Of a stretch of DNA of 12,707 bases, positions 6,802 through 12,680 are shown in pieces. Below the pieces are notes generated by a model. It was not told where the DNA came from. It was given only the letters and a program-made list of their open reading frames with translations, and did no database searches. This DNA comes from VRUE01 sp036406595 (lineage in GTDB: Bacteria > Actinomycetota > Thermoleophilia > Solirubrobacterales > 70-9): NCBI GenBank assembly GCA_036406595.1, contig DASXAR010000069.1, positions 1 through 12,707 of the forward strand. Reading direction: 5' to 3'. The number at the start of each line of letters is the position of its first letter. Position 1 is the stretch's first letter. The position numbers and the translations under genes are program-made.

Positions 6802-7655
6802 TCCTTCTCGCGCCGCTCCTCGGCGAGCGGCTCGCCGTCGCCGCGGTCGGCGTCACCGGGGGGCCAGCTGCGGAACCAGTTGTCCCGCGCCCCGTCCAGG
6901 GTGATCACGCAGCCCGAGAAGAAGTCCCCGGCGGGCGAGGCGAGGTAGGCCATCAGCCAGGCCATCTCCTCCTCCGTTCCGAGGCGTCCCAGCGGGACGG
7001 TGTCGGCGACGTTGTCGACGATCGCCTTCGGGTACTTGGTGCGGAGCGTCTCGGTGTCGAACTGACCGATGGCGACCGCCACCAGTCGGGTGCCGAAACG
7101 GGCCCACTCCACCGAGAGCGTGCGCGTCATGTTCTCGACGGCGGCGCGGGCGGCGCCGGTGTGGACCATCCCCGGGAAGCCCATGTGAGGCGAGACGGTG
7201 ATGCTGATGACCTTGCCCTCGCCCTGCGGGATGAACCCCTTGGTCGCGGCGGCGTGGGTCATCTGCCAGGTCCCCTGCACGTTCAGCTCGATCACCGTCC
7301 GGAAGCCCTTCGGCGTGATCGCCTCGGCCGGGCTGAGGAACTGGCCGCCGGCGTTGTTGACCAGCACGTCGATCCGCCCGTGCCGCTCGACCACGCCGTC
7401 CATGAGTCCGTCGACCGCCTCGTCGTCGCGGATGTCGAGTGCCTCGAACTCGGCCCGGCCGCCGCGAGCGGTGACCTCCTCGACCATCCCCTCCAGCGGT
7501 TCGGTCCGTCTCCCGCAGCCGATCACGGTGGCGCCGAGACCGGTCAGCTCGAGGGCCGTCGCCCGGCCCAGCCCCGTGCCCGCGCCCGAGACCACGCAGA
7601 TCTGCCCCTCGAGCAGGCCGGGCGCGAAGATGCGCGAATTCGTGCTTTCAGCCAT
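6798..7655 (-). CDS. PECR/DECR-like SDR oxidoreductase with non-canonical active site
   Basis: A 285-residue SDR of the enoyl-CoA reductase group (peroxisomal trans-2-enoyl-CoA reductase, 2,4-dienoyl-CoA reductase), which uses NADPH on an enoyl-CoA. The cofactor motif is SGAGTGLG (23-30); R49/R50 after the second strand favour NADPH; NNAG is at 100-103 and N125 matches the structural Asn. The YxxxK motif is replaced by T166-G-A-A-R170 in VHTGAARAAVENMTRTL. I recall a very similar HSGAARAG stretch in human PECR. The tail after 262 is polar and probably disordered. The start is ATG 7655 (MAESTNSR); the in-frame extension to 7865 runs into the divergent lactonase and has no SDR features. There is no Shine-Dalgarno; a -10 box lies 8 bases upstream. 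The last four bases overlap the methyltransferase end to end. Confidence 0.88.
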   Translation of the reverse strand: MAESTNSRIFAPGLLEGQICVVSGAGTGLGRATALELTGLGATVIGCGRRTEPLEGMVEEVTARGGRAEFEALDIRDDEAVDGLMDGVVERHGRIDVLVNNAGGQFLSPAEAITPKGFRTVIELNVQGTWQMTHAAATKGFIPQGEGKVISITVSPHMGFPGMVHTGAARAAVENMTRTLSVEWARFGTRLVAVAIGQFDTETLRTKYPKAIVDNVADTVPLGRLGTEEEMAWLMAYLASPAGDFFSGCVITLDGARDNWFRSWPPGDADRGDGEPLAEERREKD

Positions 7656-7663
7656 CGCGGCTG

Positions 7664-7673
7664 AGCATATGCT
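7664..7673. promoter_or_regulatory. Palindromic bidirectional -10 element AGCATATGCT for two leaderless genes
   Basis: AGCATATGCT equals its own reverse complement, so both strands read TATGCT. On + this box (7668-7673) ends 7 bases before the lactonase GTG at 7681. On minus (7669-7664) it ends 8 bases before the SDR ATG at 7655. Neither gene has a Shine-Dalgarno sequence in the 25-bp gap. A possible minus -35, TTCACC (rc of 7686-7691), lies 16 bases upstream. The + side has only CTTTCA at 7645-7650. The two transcripts would use overlapping -10 boxes and should compete for RNA polymerase. Confidence 0.6.
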
Positions 7674-7680
7674 GGCTCGC

Positions 7681-8589
7681 GTGAAGGTGAATGCGGAGCC
7701 GACTCCGCTGACGGAGCCGCTCGCGGCCGGAACCGAGGGTGCGACGGTGGTCATCGAGCCGCTCGACACGGGCGAGACGTTCTGGCCCGCGTCCTTCTTC
7801 GATCGCAAGGGAACCGGCCTGCTCTCGCGCCTGCGGGCACTGGGGGTCGGCTCCTCGCCGGACACCTGGGAGACGCGCCCGGTGCCGGCCTATCTGGTCC
7901 GGCATCCCAAGCTGGGCAACATGCTGATCGACACCGGCCTCCATCCCTCGGTCGCCAGGAATCCCCGGGACAACCTCGGGCGCTTCTCGGGCCGCCACTA
8001 CAAGGTCGAGGAGGGCCGGGACATCGTCTCCCAGCTACGCGATCGAGGCCTCGCCCACTCCGACATCGCCTTCGTCGTCCTAACCCATCTCCACGAGGAC
8101 CACGCCTCCGCGATCGAGGCGTTCCCGGAAGCTCAATTCGTGCTCAGCGCGACCGAATGGGAGGAGGCGACCAGCGGCCGCTTCCCCCTGCTGCGGGGGT
8201 ATCACCCCTCCCACTACGACTTCGCGTTCGAGTACTACACCGTGGACTTCGACGCCGGCTTCATCGAGTCGTACGGGCCGTTCGGGCGCAGCTTCGACCT
8301 CTTCGGCGACGGCTCGGTGCGTCTCGCCTACACACCCGGACACAGCGCCGGACACGTCTCGGTGATCCTGCGGCTGCCGCGGCGCGACTTCGTCGTCATC
8401 GGCGACGCAGCGTACGACTGGAAGCAGTTCGAGGGCCGGGCGGAGCCGACGATGATGGCCGACGAGCACAACTGGCGCCGGTCGCTGCGGGAGCTCCAGG
8501 CCTACCGGCGCACCTATCCATACGCGCTGATGGTCCCCGGCCACGACCCCGAGTTCTGGGAGAAGCTCGAGCCGCGCTACGAGGAGTAG
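7681..8589 (+). CDS. Metallo-beta-lactamase-fold N-acyl homoserine lactonase-like hydrolase
   Basis: A 302-residue di-zinc hydrolase resembling the AiiA/AttM family of lactonases, which open the lactone ring of acyl-homoserine lactone signals. Metal ligands are in HLHEDH (H136, H138, D140, H141), H221 in TPGHSAGH, D242 in IGDAAYD and H288 in VPGHDPEFW. It is longer than AiiA (about 250 residues), with extra N-terminal residues and an insertion with aromatic residues (about 175-205). An ATG at 7669 is in frame but lies inside the proposed -10 box, so GTG 7681 is preferred. Its 3' end overlaps the opposing acyltransferase gene by 13 bases. Divergence from an enoyl-CoA reductase-like SDR hints at metabolism of acyl or lactone compounds, and quorum quenching is only one possibility. 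Fold and metal site sure, substrate not. Confidence 0.88.
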   Translation: MKVNAEPTPLTEPLAAGTEGATVVIEPLDTGETFWPASFFDRKGTGLLSRLRALGVGSSPDTWETRPVPAYLVRHPKLGNMLIDTGLHPSVARNPRDNLGRFSGRHYKVEEGRDIVSQLRDRGLAHSDIAFVVLTHLHEDHASAIEAFPEAQFVLSATEWEEATSGRFPLLRGYHPSHYDFAFEYYTVDFDAGFIESYGPFGRSFDLFGDGSVRLAYTPGHSAGHVSVILRLPRRDFVVIGDAAYDWKQFEGRAEPTMMADEHNWRRSLRELQAYRRTYPYALMVPGHDPEFWEKLEPRYEE

Positions 8590-9374
8590 CGACGCGCGGT
8601 CTTGGGCTCCGGGGACGCCGCCGGCAGGCCCTCGCGAAGCCGCCGCAGCACGTCGCGCCGGCCGTTCTCCTCGAGGTCGACGTACATCGCGCGAACGCGA
8701 TCGAAGATCTGGTCGGCGACCTGTTGCTGCTCCTCCCGATCCGGCTCGGCGTTGACCGGGAAGGTCATCGGCTCGCCGTACTGGATCGTCACCTTGGGGA
8801 AGCGGAAGCGCCTCCAGCTGCGCACGTTCGCCGAGCCGTGGATGGCGACGGGGATGACGGGTACGCCGCTCTCGAGGGCGATCTTGCCGATGCCCCGCTT
8901 CGGCTGCCCGAGGTCACCCGTGCGCGAGCGGCCGCCCTCCGCGTACATGAGCAGCGTCCCGCCACGCTCCAGGATGGTGTCGGCGGTGACGAACGCCTCC
9001 TCGTCGTGATGCCCGCGGCGGACCGGGAAGGCGCCGCCGTGCTTGAAGATGAACTTGATAGCGGGGTTGGTGAACAGCTGTGACTTCGCCATGAACTGGA
9101 CCTTGCGCTGCAGGTAGACGGCGGCGAAGAAGTGGTCCCACTGGCTGAAGTGGTTCGGAGCCAGGATCACCGGGCCGTCGAGCGGCACGTTCTCCACGCC
9201 GATTGCCCGCGCCCGGTAGGTGACGATGGTCGGGATTGTGAGGATCATCCGCGCCACGTCGTACGTCCAGCCGACTCCCTTCCGGGCGCTCCGGTGGTAC
9301 TGCATGAACATCTCGGCGGGTCGCGGGTCCTTGTAGACCTGCGCCTTCATGTCATTGGGGTTCACCTTCGCCAT
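8577..9374 (-). CDS. PlsC-like 1-acylglycerol-3-phosphate acyltransferase
   Basis: A 265-residue membrane-associated acyltransferase of the PlsC/LPLAT family, which transfers an acyl chain to lysophosphatidate or a related acceptor. The catalytic motif NHFSQWD gives HX4D (H75, D80). Block II is GGAFPVRR (113-120), block III is AEGGRSRTG (145-153) with E146, and block IV is VPVIPVAI (171-178). One hydrophobic stretch near 40-52 (ARMILTIPTIVTY) can anchor it to the membrane. I chose ATG 9374; GTG 9383 is an alternative just after a T-run. The longer frame to 9563 would run through a terminator hairpin and into glpK. Only a weak GAGAG precedes the ATG. Lying behind glpK, it may use glycerol-3-phosphate-derived lipid, but a terminator separates the two genes. 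Confidence 0.9.
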   Translation of the reverse strand: MAKVNPNDMKAQVYKDPRPAEMFMQYHRSARKGVGWTYDVARMILTIPTIVTYRARAIGVENVPLDGPVILAPNHFSQWDHFFAAVYLQRKVQFMAKSQLFTNPAIKFIFKHGGAFPVRRGHHDEEAFVTADTILERGGTLLMYAEGGRSRTGDLGQPKRGIGKIALESGVPVIPVAIHGSANVRSWRRFRFPKVTIQYGEPMTFPVNAEPDREEQQQVADQIFDRVRAMYVDLEENGRRDVLRRLREGLPAASPEPKTARRYSS

Positions 9375-9383
9375 ATCTCTCAC

Positions 9384-9406
9384 AAAAAACGCCGTCGACG
9401 ACGGCG
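9384..9406 (-). terminator. Rho-independent terminator after glpK, abutting the acyltransferase start
   Basis: On the minus strand CGCCGTC (9406-9400) pairs with GACGGCG (9396-9390) around the loop GTC and is followed at once by TTTTTT (9389-9384). This is a textbook intrinsic terminator, 37 bases after the glpK stop. The T-run ends only 9 bases before the acyltransferase ATG at 9374, and 1 base before the alternative GTG at 9383. It may therefore end glpK transcripts or act as an attenuator for the next gene. Confidence 0.85.
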
Positions 9407-9442
9407 GTACGTGCTGATTCCTACCCGTTCTGCACGGCCAGG

Positions 9443-10903
9443 TTACGCCTGCTCCCCCCGGCTCCAGCCACGCGAGCGGGCGAGGGCCTCGCCCCAGCGG
9501 CCGAGCAGCTGCTCGCGCTGGGATTCGTCCATGGCAGGCTCGTAGCGCGCCGCCTCGCGCCACATCTCGCGGACCTGCTCCACGGTCCAGAGATCCGTGG
9601 CGATCCCCGCCAGATACGCGGCGCCGAGCGCGGTGGTCTCGGCCACCTCCGGGACGATCACCGGGACTCCGAGCACGTCCGCCTGGAACTGCATGAGCCA
9701 GGCATTCGCCACCGCGCCGCCGTCCGCTTTCAGCGACGGCACGCTCTCACCGGCGGCGGCCTCCTGCGCGCGGACGGCGTCGACGGTCTGGTAGGCGATG
9801 GACTCGAGGGCGGCTCGCGCGAGGTGCGCGCGGCCGGTGCCACGCGTGAGCCCGACGATCGTGCCTCGGGCGTAGGGATCCCAGTGCGGCGAGCCGAGCC
9901 CGGTCAGGGCGGGGACGAAGTAGACGTCGTCGTTCCCGTCGAGCGAGGCGGCCAGCGCCTCCGTCTCGGACGCCTCGCCGACGATCCCGAGACCGTCACG
10001 AAGCCACTGCACCGCCGCTCCGGTGACGAAGACGGCGGCCTCGAGCGCGTAGTCGACCTGATCGGCAAGCCCCCAGGCCACCGTGGTGAGAAGCCCCTCC
10101 CCCGGCTCCGGGGCGTCGGTGCCGGCGTTGAGCAGGACGAAGCTCCCGGTGCCATAGGTGTTCTTGGTCTCGCCCGGCCGCTGACAGGCCTGACCGAAGA
10201 GGGCCGCCTGCTGGTCGCCCGCGATGCCGGCCACCGGCACCTCGCCGCCGAACACGGAGGTCGTGCCGTACGCCTGCGAGGAGGGCACCGGCTCCGGCAG
10301 TGATCGGGGATTGACGCCGAGCAGGTCGCAGAGCTCCTCGTCCCAGGCGAGCTCCCGGATGTCGAACAGCATCGTGCGGGAGGCGTTCGAGTAGTCGCTC
10401 AGGTGGCGCCCTGTCAGCTTGAAGACGAGCCAGGAGTCGATCGTCCCGAAGACGGTCCCCTCCGGCAGATCCGCGTTCCGGATCAGCCACTCGATCTTCG
10501 TCCCGGAGAAGTACGGGTCGATCACCAGGCCCGTCCTCCGGCGGACCAGTTCCTCGTGGCCCTGCTCGCGGAGCTCGTCGCAGCGCCCGGCGGTGCGCCG
10601 GTCCTGCCAGACGAGCGCGTGGTGGACCGGCTCGCCGCTCCTCGGGTCCCAGGCGACGATGGTCTCGCGCTGGTTGGTGATCCCGATTCCCCGCAGATCG
10701 GACCCCTGGAGCGCGGCGTCGGCGAGCGCGCCGACCGCGACCTTCCTGGTCACCTCCCAGATCTCGGCGGCGTCGTGCTCGACCCAGCCCGGCCGGGGGA
10801 AGTGCTGCTCGAACTCGCTGTAGGCACGCCCCCGGGCGCGTCCCTCTTCGTCGAAGACGATGCAGGTCGTCCCGGTGGTCCCCTGGTCGATCGCCAGGAT
10901 CAT
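9443..10903 (-). CDS. glpK: Glycerol kinase
   Basis: A 486-residue FGGY-family kinase that phosphorylates glycerol to sn-glycerol-3-phosphate with ATP in the cytoplasm. It is near the usual length of about 500. The N-terminal phosphate loop is DQGTTGTT (6-13). Glycerol contacts are R79-E80 in NQRET, W99 in WQDRRT, Y131 in PYFSGTK, and the catalytic Asp D230 in AGDQQAALFGQ. Both FGGY signatures are present (131-143 and 347-367), as is TYGTGSF (249-255) at the ATP site. The loop before AGDQQ is short and has no His at the place where low-GC Gram-positive enzymes are phosphorylated by HPr, so PTS activation is unlikely. No GlpF or GlpD gene is in view. ATG 10903 has no ribosome binding site; a -10 box lies 7 bases upstream. 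An intrinsic terminator follows. Confidence 0.97.
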   Translation of the reverse strand: MILAIDQGTTGTTCIVFDEEGRARGRAYSEFEQHFPRPGWVEHDAAEIWEVTRKVAVGALADAALQGSDLRGIGITNQRETIVAWDPRSGEPVHHALVWQDRRTAGRCDELREQGHEELVRRRTGLVIDPYFSGTKIEWLIRNADLPEGTVFGTIDSWLVFKLTGRHLSDYSNASRTMLFDIRELAWDEELCDLLGVNPRSLPEPVPSSQAYGTTSVFGGEVPVAGIAGDQQAALFGQACQRPGETKNTYGTGSFVLLNAGTDAPEPGEGLLTTVAWGLADQVDYALEAAVFVTGAAVQWLRDGLGIVGEASETEALAASLDGNDDVYFVPALTGLGSPHWDPYARGTIVGLTRGTGRAHLARAALESIAYQTVDAVRAQEAAAGESVPSLKADGGAVANAWLMQFQADVLGVPVIVPEVAETTALGAAYLAGIATDLWTVEQVREMWREAARYEPAMDESQREQLLGRWGEALARSRGWSRGEQA

Positions 10904-10910
10904 CGGGCGG

Positions 10911-10916
10911 ACGCTA
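10911..10916 (-). promoter_or_regulatory. -10 box TAGCGT for a leaderless glpK mRNA, built on the upstream stop codon
   Basis: On the minus strand TAGCGT (10916-10911) ends 7 bases before the glpK ATG. Its first three bases are the TAG stop of the glycosyltransferase. No -35 and no Shine-Dalgarno are visible. This would let glpK be transcribed separately from the glycosyltransferase gene. Confidence 0.55.
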
Positions 10917-11603
10917 TCTGCCGCGAGCGCGCACGGCGCGGCGGATGTCCCGCAGCTGCCGGGCGCGATGGAGGAAGCCCGCCGGGGTACGACCGGTGGC
11001 CCGGTGCTCGAGGGGAAGCTCGATCTCCTCGATTCGAAATCCGGCCCGGGCCGCGTCGATCGTCATGCCGGTCTCCATCCCCCAGCCGTCCGCGAAGGGG
11101 AGCAGATCACGAAGCGTCGAGAGCCGCATGGCGCGCTGGCCTGAGAGCGGAGCCGTCAGGCGGGCGCCGCAGTGCCTCTCGACCGCCCTCCGCGCATAGC
11201 CCAGCGCCATCCCGAAGCCGCCGCCCCGCGGTTGGGCGAAGGTCGCCACCGCCAGATCGCAGTCGCCGCGCTCGACCTGCTCAACCAGCTCGGCCAGCCG
11301 CCCGGCGCTCGCGCCGAGGTCGCCGTCGCAGAGCAGCGCGATGGCGTCGTCCCCGAACTCGCCGATCGCCGCCTGCGCCGTGGCGGTCACGTTGGCGCCC
11401 TTGCCGTGAGGGCGCCCTCGCCTCACGACCCAGGCCCCGCGGGCCATGGCGATCTGTCCGGTCCCGTCGGCCGAGCCGTCGTCGGCGACCAGCAGGCGCG
11501 CGCCTGGCAGGGCCTCGGAGAGGGCGTCGAGCGTCGCGCCGATCCGCTCGGCCTCGTCCCTCGCCGCCACGATCACGATCCGACCCGCCGCGCTTTCCCT
11601 CAT
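10914..11603 (-). CDS. Family 2 glycosyltransferase (GT-A fold)
   Basis: A 229-residue single-domain glycosyltransferase without a membrane segment. VIVAARDEAERIGATLDAL (near 10-28) begins the nucleotide-binding fold. VADDGSADGT (39-48) is the GT2 motif, CDGDLG (92-97) supplies the metal-binding DxD, and SGQRAMR (154-160) with WGMETGM (174-180) are acceptor-side motifs. The tail HRATGRTPAGFLHRARQ resembles enzymes that transfer sugars to lipid or polyprenyl phosphates, or to phosphoglycerate; donor and acceptor are unknown. A GTG at 11606 directly before ATG 11603 is an alternative start. Neither has a Shine-Dalgarno. glpK starts 10 bases after the stop (10914-10916). The gene is divergent from the biotin-carrier gene across a gap of only 25 bases. 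Confidence 0.88.
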   Translation of the reverse strand: MRESAAGRIVIVAARDEAERIGATLDALSEALPGARLLVADDGSADGTGQIAMARGAWVVRRGRPHGKGANVTATAQAAIGEFGDDAIALLCDGDLGASAGRLAELVEQVERGDCDLAVATFAQPRGGGFGMALGYARRAVERHCGARLTAPLSGQRAMRLSTLRDLLPFADGWGMETGMTIDAARAGFRIEEIELPLEHRATGRTPAGFLHRARQLRDIRRAVRARGR

Positions 11604-11612
11604 CACCGCCGG

Positions 11613-11619
11613 ATATTGT
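11613..11619. promoter_or_regulatory. Overlapping divergent -10 boxes between GT2 and biotin-carrier genes
   Basis: On + TATTGT (11614-11619) ends 9 bases before GTG 11629. On minus CAATAT (11618-11613) ends 9 bases before ATG 11603, or 6 before GTG 11606. The only AT-rich bases in the 25-bp gap thus serve both directions with equal spacing. No Shine-Dalgarno lies on either side. The spacing is slightly long for strict leaderless starts, and the minus box is a weak match. Confidence 0.42.
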
Positions 11620-11628
11620 CCCCGCCGC

Positions 11629-11841
11629 GTGGCGGACGTAGAGGCTCATATCACCGGGACCGTCTGGAAGATCGAGGTCGGCGTCGGCGACCAGGTCGAC
11701 GAGGGCGACACGGTCGTCATCCTTGAGTCGATGAAGATGGAGATGCCGGTCGAGGCGGAGGATCCCGGGAAGGTCTCCGAGATCCGCGTCGAGGAGGGCC
11801 AGTCGGTCTCCGAGGGCGACGTCCTCGTCGTCCTCGAATAG
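11629..11841 (+). CDS. Stand-alone biotinyl-domain carrier protein (TB7.3-like)
   Basis: A 70-residue protein that is nothing but one biotinyl/lipoyl hammerhead domain. The biotin attachment motif ESMKMEM (33-39) has the modified Lys at K36, placed on the tight turn halfway along the domain as expected. The two symmetric halves are visible: GTVWKIEVGVGDQVDEGD and GKVSEIRVEEGQSVSEGD. It closely resembles, from memory, the 71-residue mycobacterial biotinylated protein TB7.3 (Rv3221c). It lacks the Pro/Ala linker and N-terminal part of AccB or decarboxylase carriers, so a carboxylase and transferase must come from elsewhere. The frame is open back to 11446, but that stretch is antisense to the glycosyltransferase; GTG 11629 fits the domain exactly. 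A biotin carboxylase partner is not in the window. Cotranscription with the crotonase-family gene is likely. Confidence 0.9.
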   Translation: MADVEAHITGTVWKIEVGVGDQVDEGDTVVILESMKMEMPVEAEDPGKVSEIRVEEGQSVSEGDVLVVLE

Positions 11842-11844
11842 CCT
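11839..11844 (+). promoter_or_regulatory. -10 box TAGCCT for a leaderless crotonase-family mRNA, built on the upstream stop codon
   Basis: TAGCCT begins with the TAG stop of the biotin carrier (11839-11841) and ends 7 bases before ATG 11852. The intervening CAGCCCC contains no Shine-Dalgarno. The arrangement is the same as at the glycosyltransferase/glpK junction. No -35 is visible. Confidence 0.55.
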
Positions 11845-11851
11845 CAGCCCC

Positions 11852-12658
11852 ATGGCGGAGGAATTAGCGGGAGGAAAGCTCCTGCTCGACGAACCCGCGG
11901 AGGCGGTCGCCCGCTTGACGCTCAACCGGCCCGATTCGCGTAACGCGCTCGACCACGAGACGCTCAACGCGATCGCCGAGGTGATGCCCACCCTGGACCG
12001 CGGGATCGAGCTGCGCTGCGTGATCCTGACGGGCGCCGGCGGCATCTTCTCCGCCGGCTACGACATCGGCGGCTTCTCGGCGGACGAGTTCGAGGCGGAG
12101 GCCGAGTCCCTCGTCGCGCACCCGTTCGCCCGGGGCCTGGACGCCGTCGCCGCGCACCCCTGGCCGGTGCTCTGCGCGATCAACGGCCACGCGCTCGGGG
12201 GCGCGCTGGAGCTCACGCTCTGCTGCGACCTGCGCCTATGTTCTCGTGGGGCGGTGCTCGGCATGCCGCCCGCGAAGCTGGGGCTGATCTACGGCCACAC
12301 CGGCCTGCAGCGCTTCATCGACGCGATCGGCGTGCCCCGCACCAAGGAGCTCTTCCTGACCGGCGACAACGTGACGGCGGAGCGGGCGGCCCAGATCGGC
12401 CTGGTCAACCAGCTGGCGGGCGACGATGAGCTCGAGTCGGCCGCGGTCGAGCTGGCGGCGGGCATCGCGGCCAACGCGCCGCTCTCGATGCGCGGCAACA
12501 AGCACGCGATCGACACCCTCAATTCCCATGCCCGGCTCACGCCCGAGCAGGAGCGTGAGCTGATCGAGCTGCGGGAGTCCTGCTTCCGCTCGGAGGACTT
12601 CCGCGAGGGCGTCGCCGCCTTCGCGGAGAAGCGCAAGCCCGTCTGGAAGGGGAAATGA
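11852..12658 (+). CDS. Enoyl-CoA hydratase/isomerase (crotonase) family protein lacking one catalytic Glu
   Basis: A 268-residue crotonase-fold enzyme acting on an acyl-CoA. The two oxyanion-hole segments are FSAGYDIGGF (50-59) and NGHALGGALELTLCCDL (about 109-125). The first acid/base Glu of true hydratases is present in GGALEL. The second, in the motif QPEILLG of rat crotonase, is replaced by Pro in MPPAKLGLIYGHTGLQRF (about 137-154). Enzymes with only one of the two are often isomerases, decarboxylases (such as methyl- or ethylmalonyl-CoA decarboxylases) or hydrolases rather than hydratases. The C-terminal helix ends EDFREGVAAFAEKRKPVWKGK, as is usual. It starts 10 bases after the biotin-carrier stop. 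That pairing would suit carboxyl-group chemistry, but this is inference. ATG 11852 lacks a Shine-Dalgarno and has a -10 box at leaderless distance. Confidence 0.93.
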   Translation: MAEELAGGKLLLDEPAEAVARLTLNRPDSRNALDHETLNAIAEVMPTLDRGIELRCVILTGAGGIFSAGYDIGGFSADEFEAEAESLVAHPFARGLDAVAAHPWPVLCAINGHALGGALELTLCCDLRLCSRGAVLGMPPAKLGLIYGHTGLQRFIDAIGVPRTKELFLTGDNVTAERAAQIGLVNQLAGDDELESAAVELAAGIAANAPLSMRGNKHAIDTLNSHARLTPEQERELIELRESCFRSEDFREGVAAFAEKRKPVWKGK

Positions 12659-12680
12659 GGTCGCGGCCTGGTGGCCGGCG

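Noticed and set aside
7656..7865. N-terminal extension of the PECR-like SDR, and the matching upstream extension of the lactonase back to 7198
   Set aside because: Each would lie entirely opposite the other gene's coding part, and both families begin at the nearer start codons.
9440..9445. TAACCT at the glpK stop as a firm promoter of the acyltransferase
   Set aside because: No -35 and it is far from the start codon. TA comes free from the stop, so only the T is informative; kept as an option in the attenuation finding, not as a feature.
9375..9563. N-terminal extension of the acyltransferase into glpK
   Set aside because: It crosses an intrinsic terminator and the 3' end of glpK and adds no acyltransferase motif.
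11446..11628. N-terminal extension of the biotin carrier
   Set aside because: The added residues are antisense to the glycosyltransferase and precede a complete domain; GTG 11629 matches the usual size of free carriers.
10403..11641. Long + strand reading frame (412 codons) across glpK and the glycosyltransferase
   Set aside because: It is antisense to two well-supported genes, rich in Arg, Pro and Ser, and shows no domain; such frames are expected opposite GC-rich genes.
12664..12677. CGGCC-TGGT-GGCCG hairpin as a bidirectional terminator
   Set aside because: Only five base pairs and no T-run on either side; common by chance in such GC-rich DNA.
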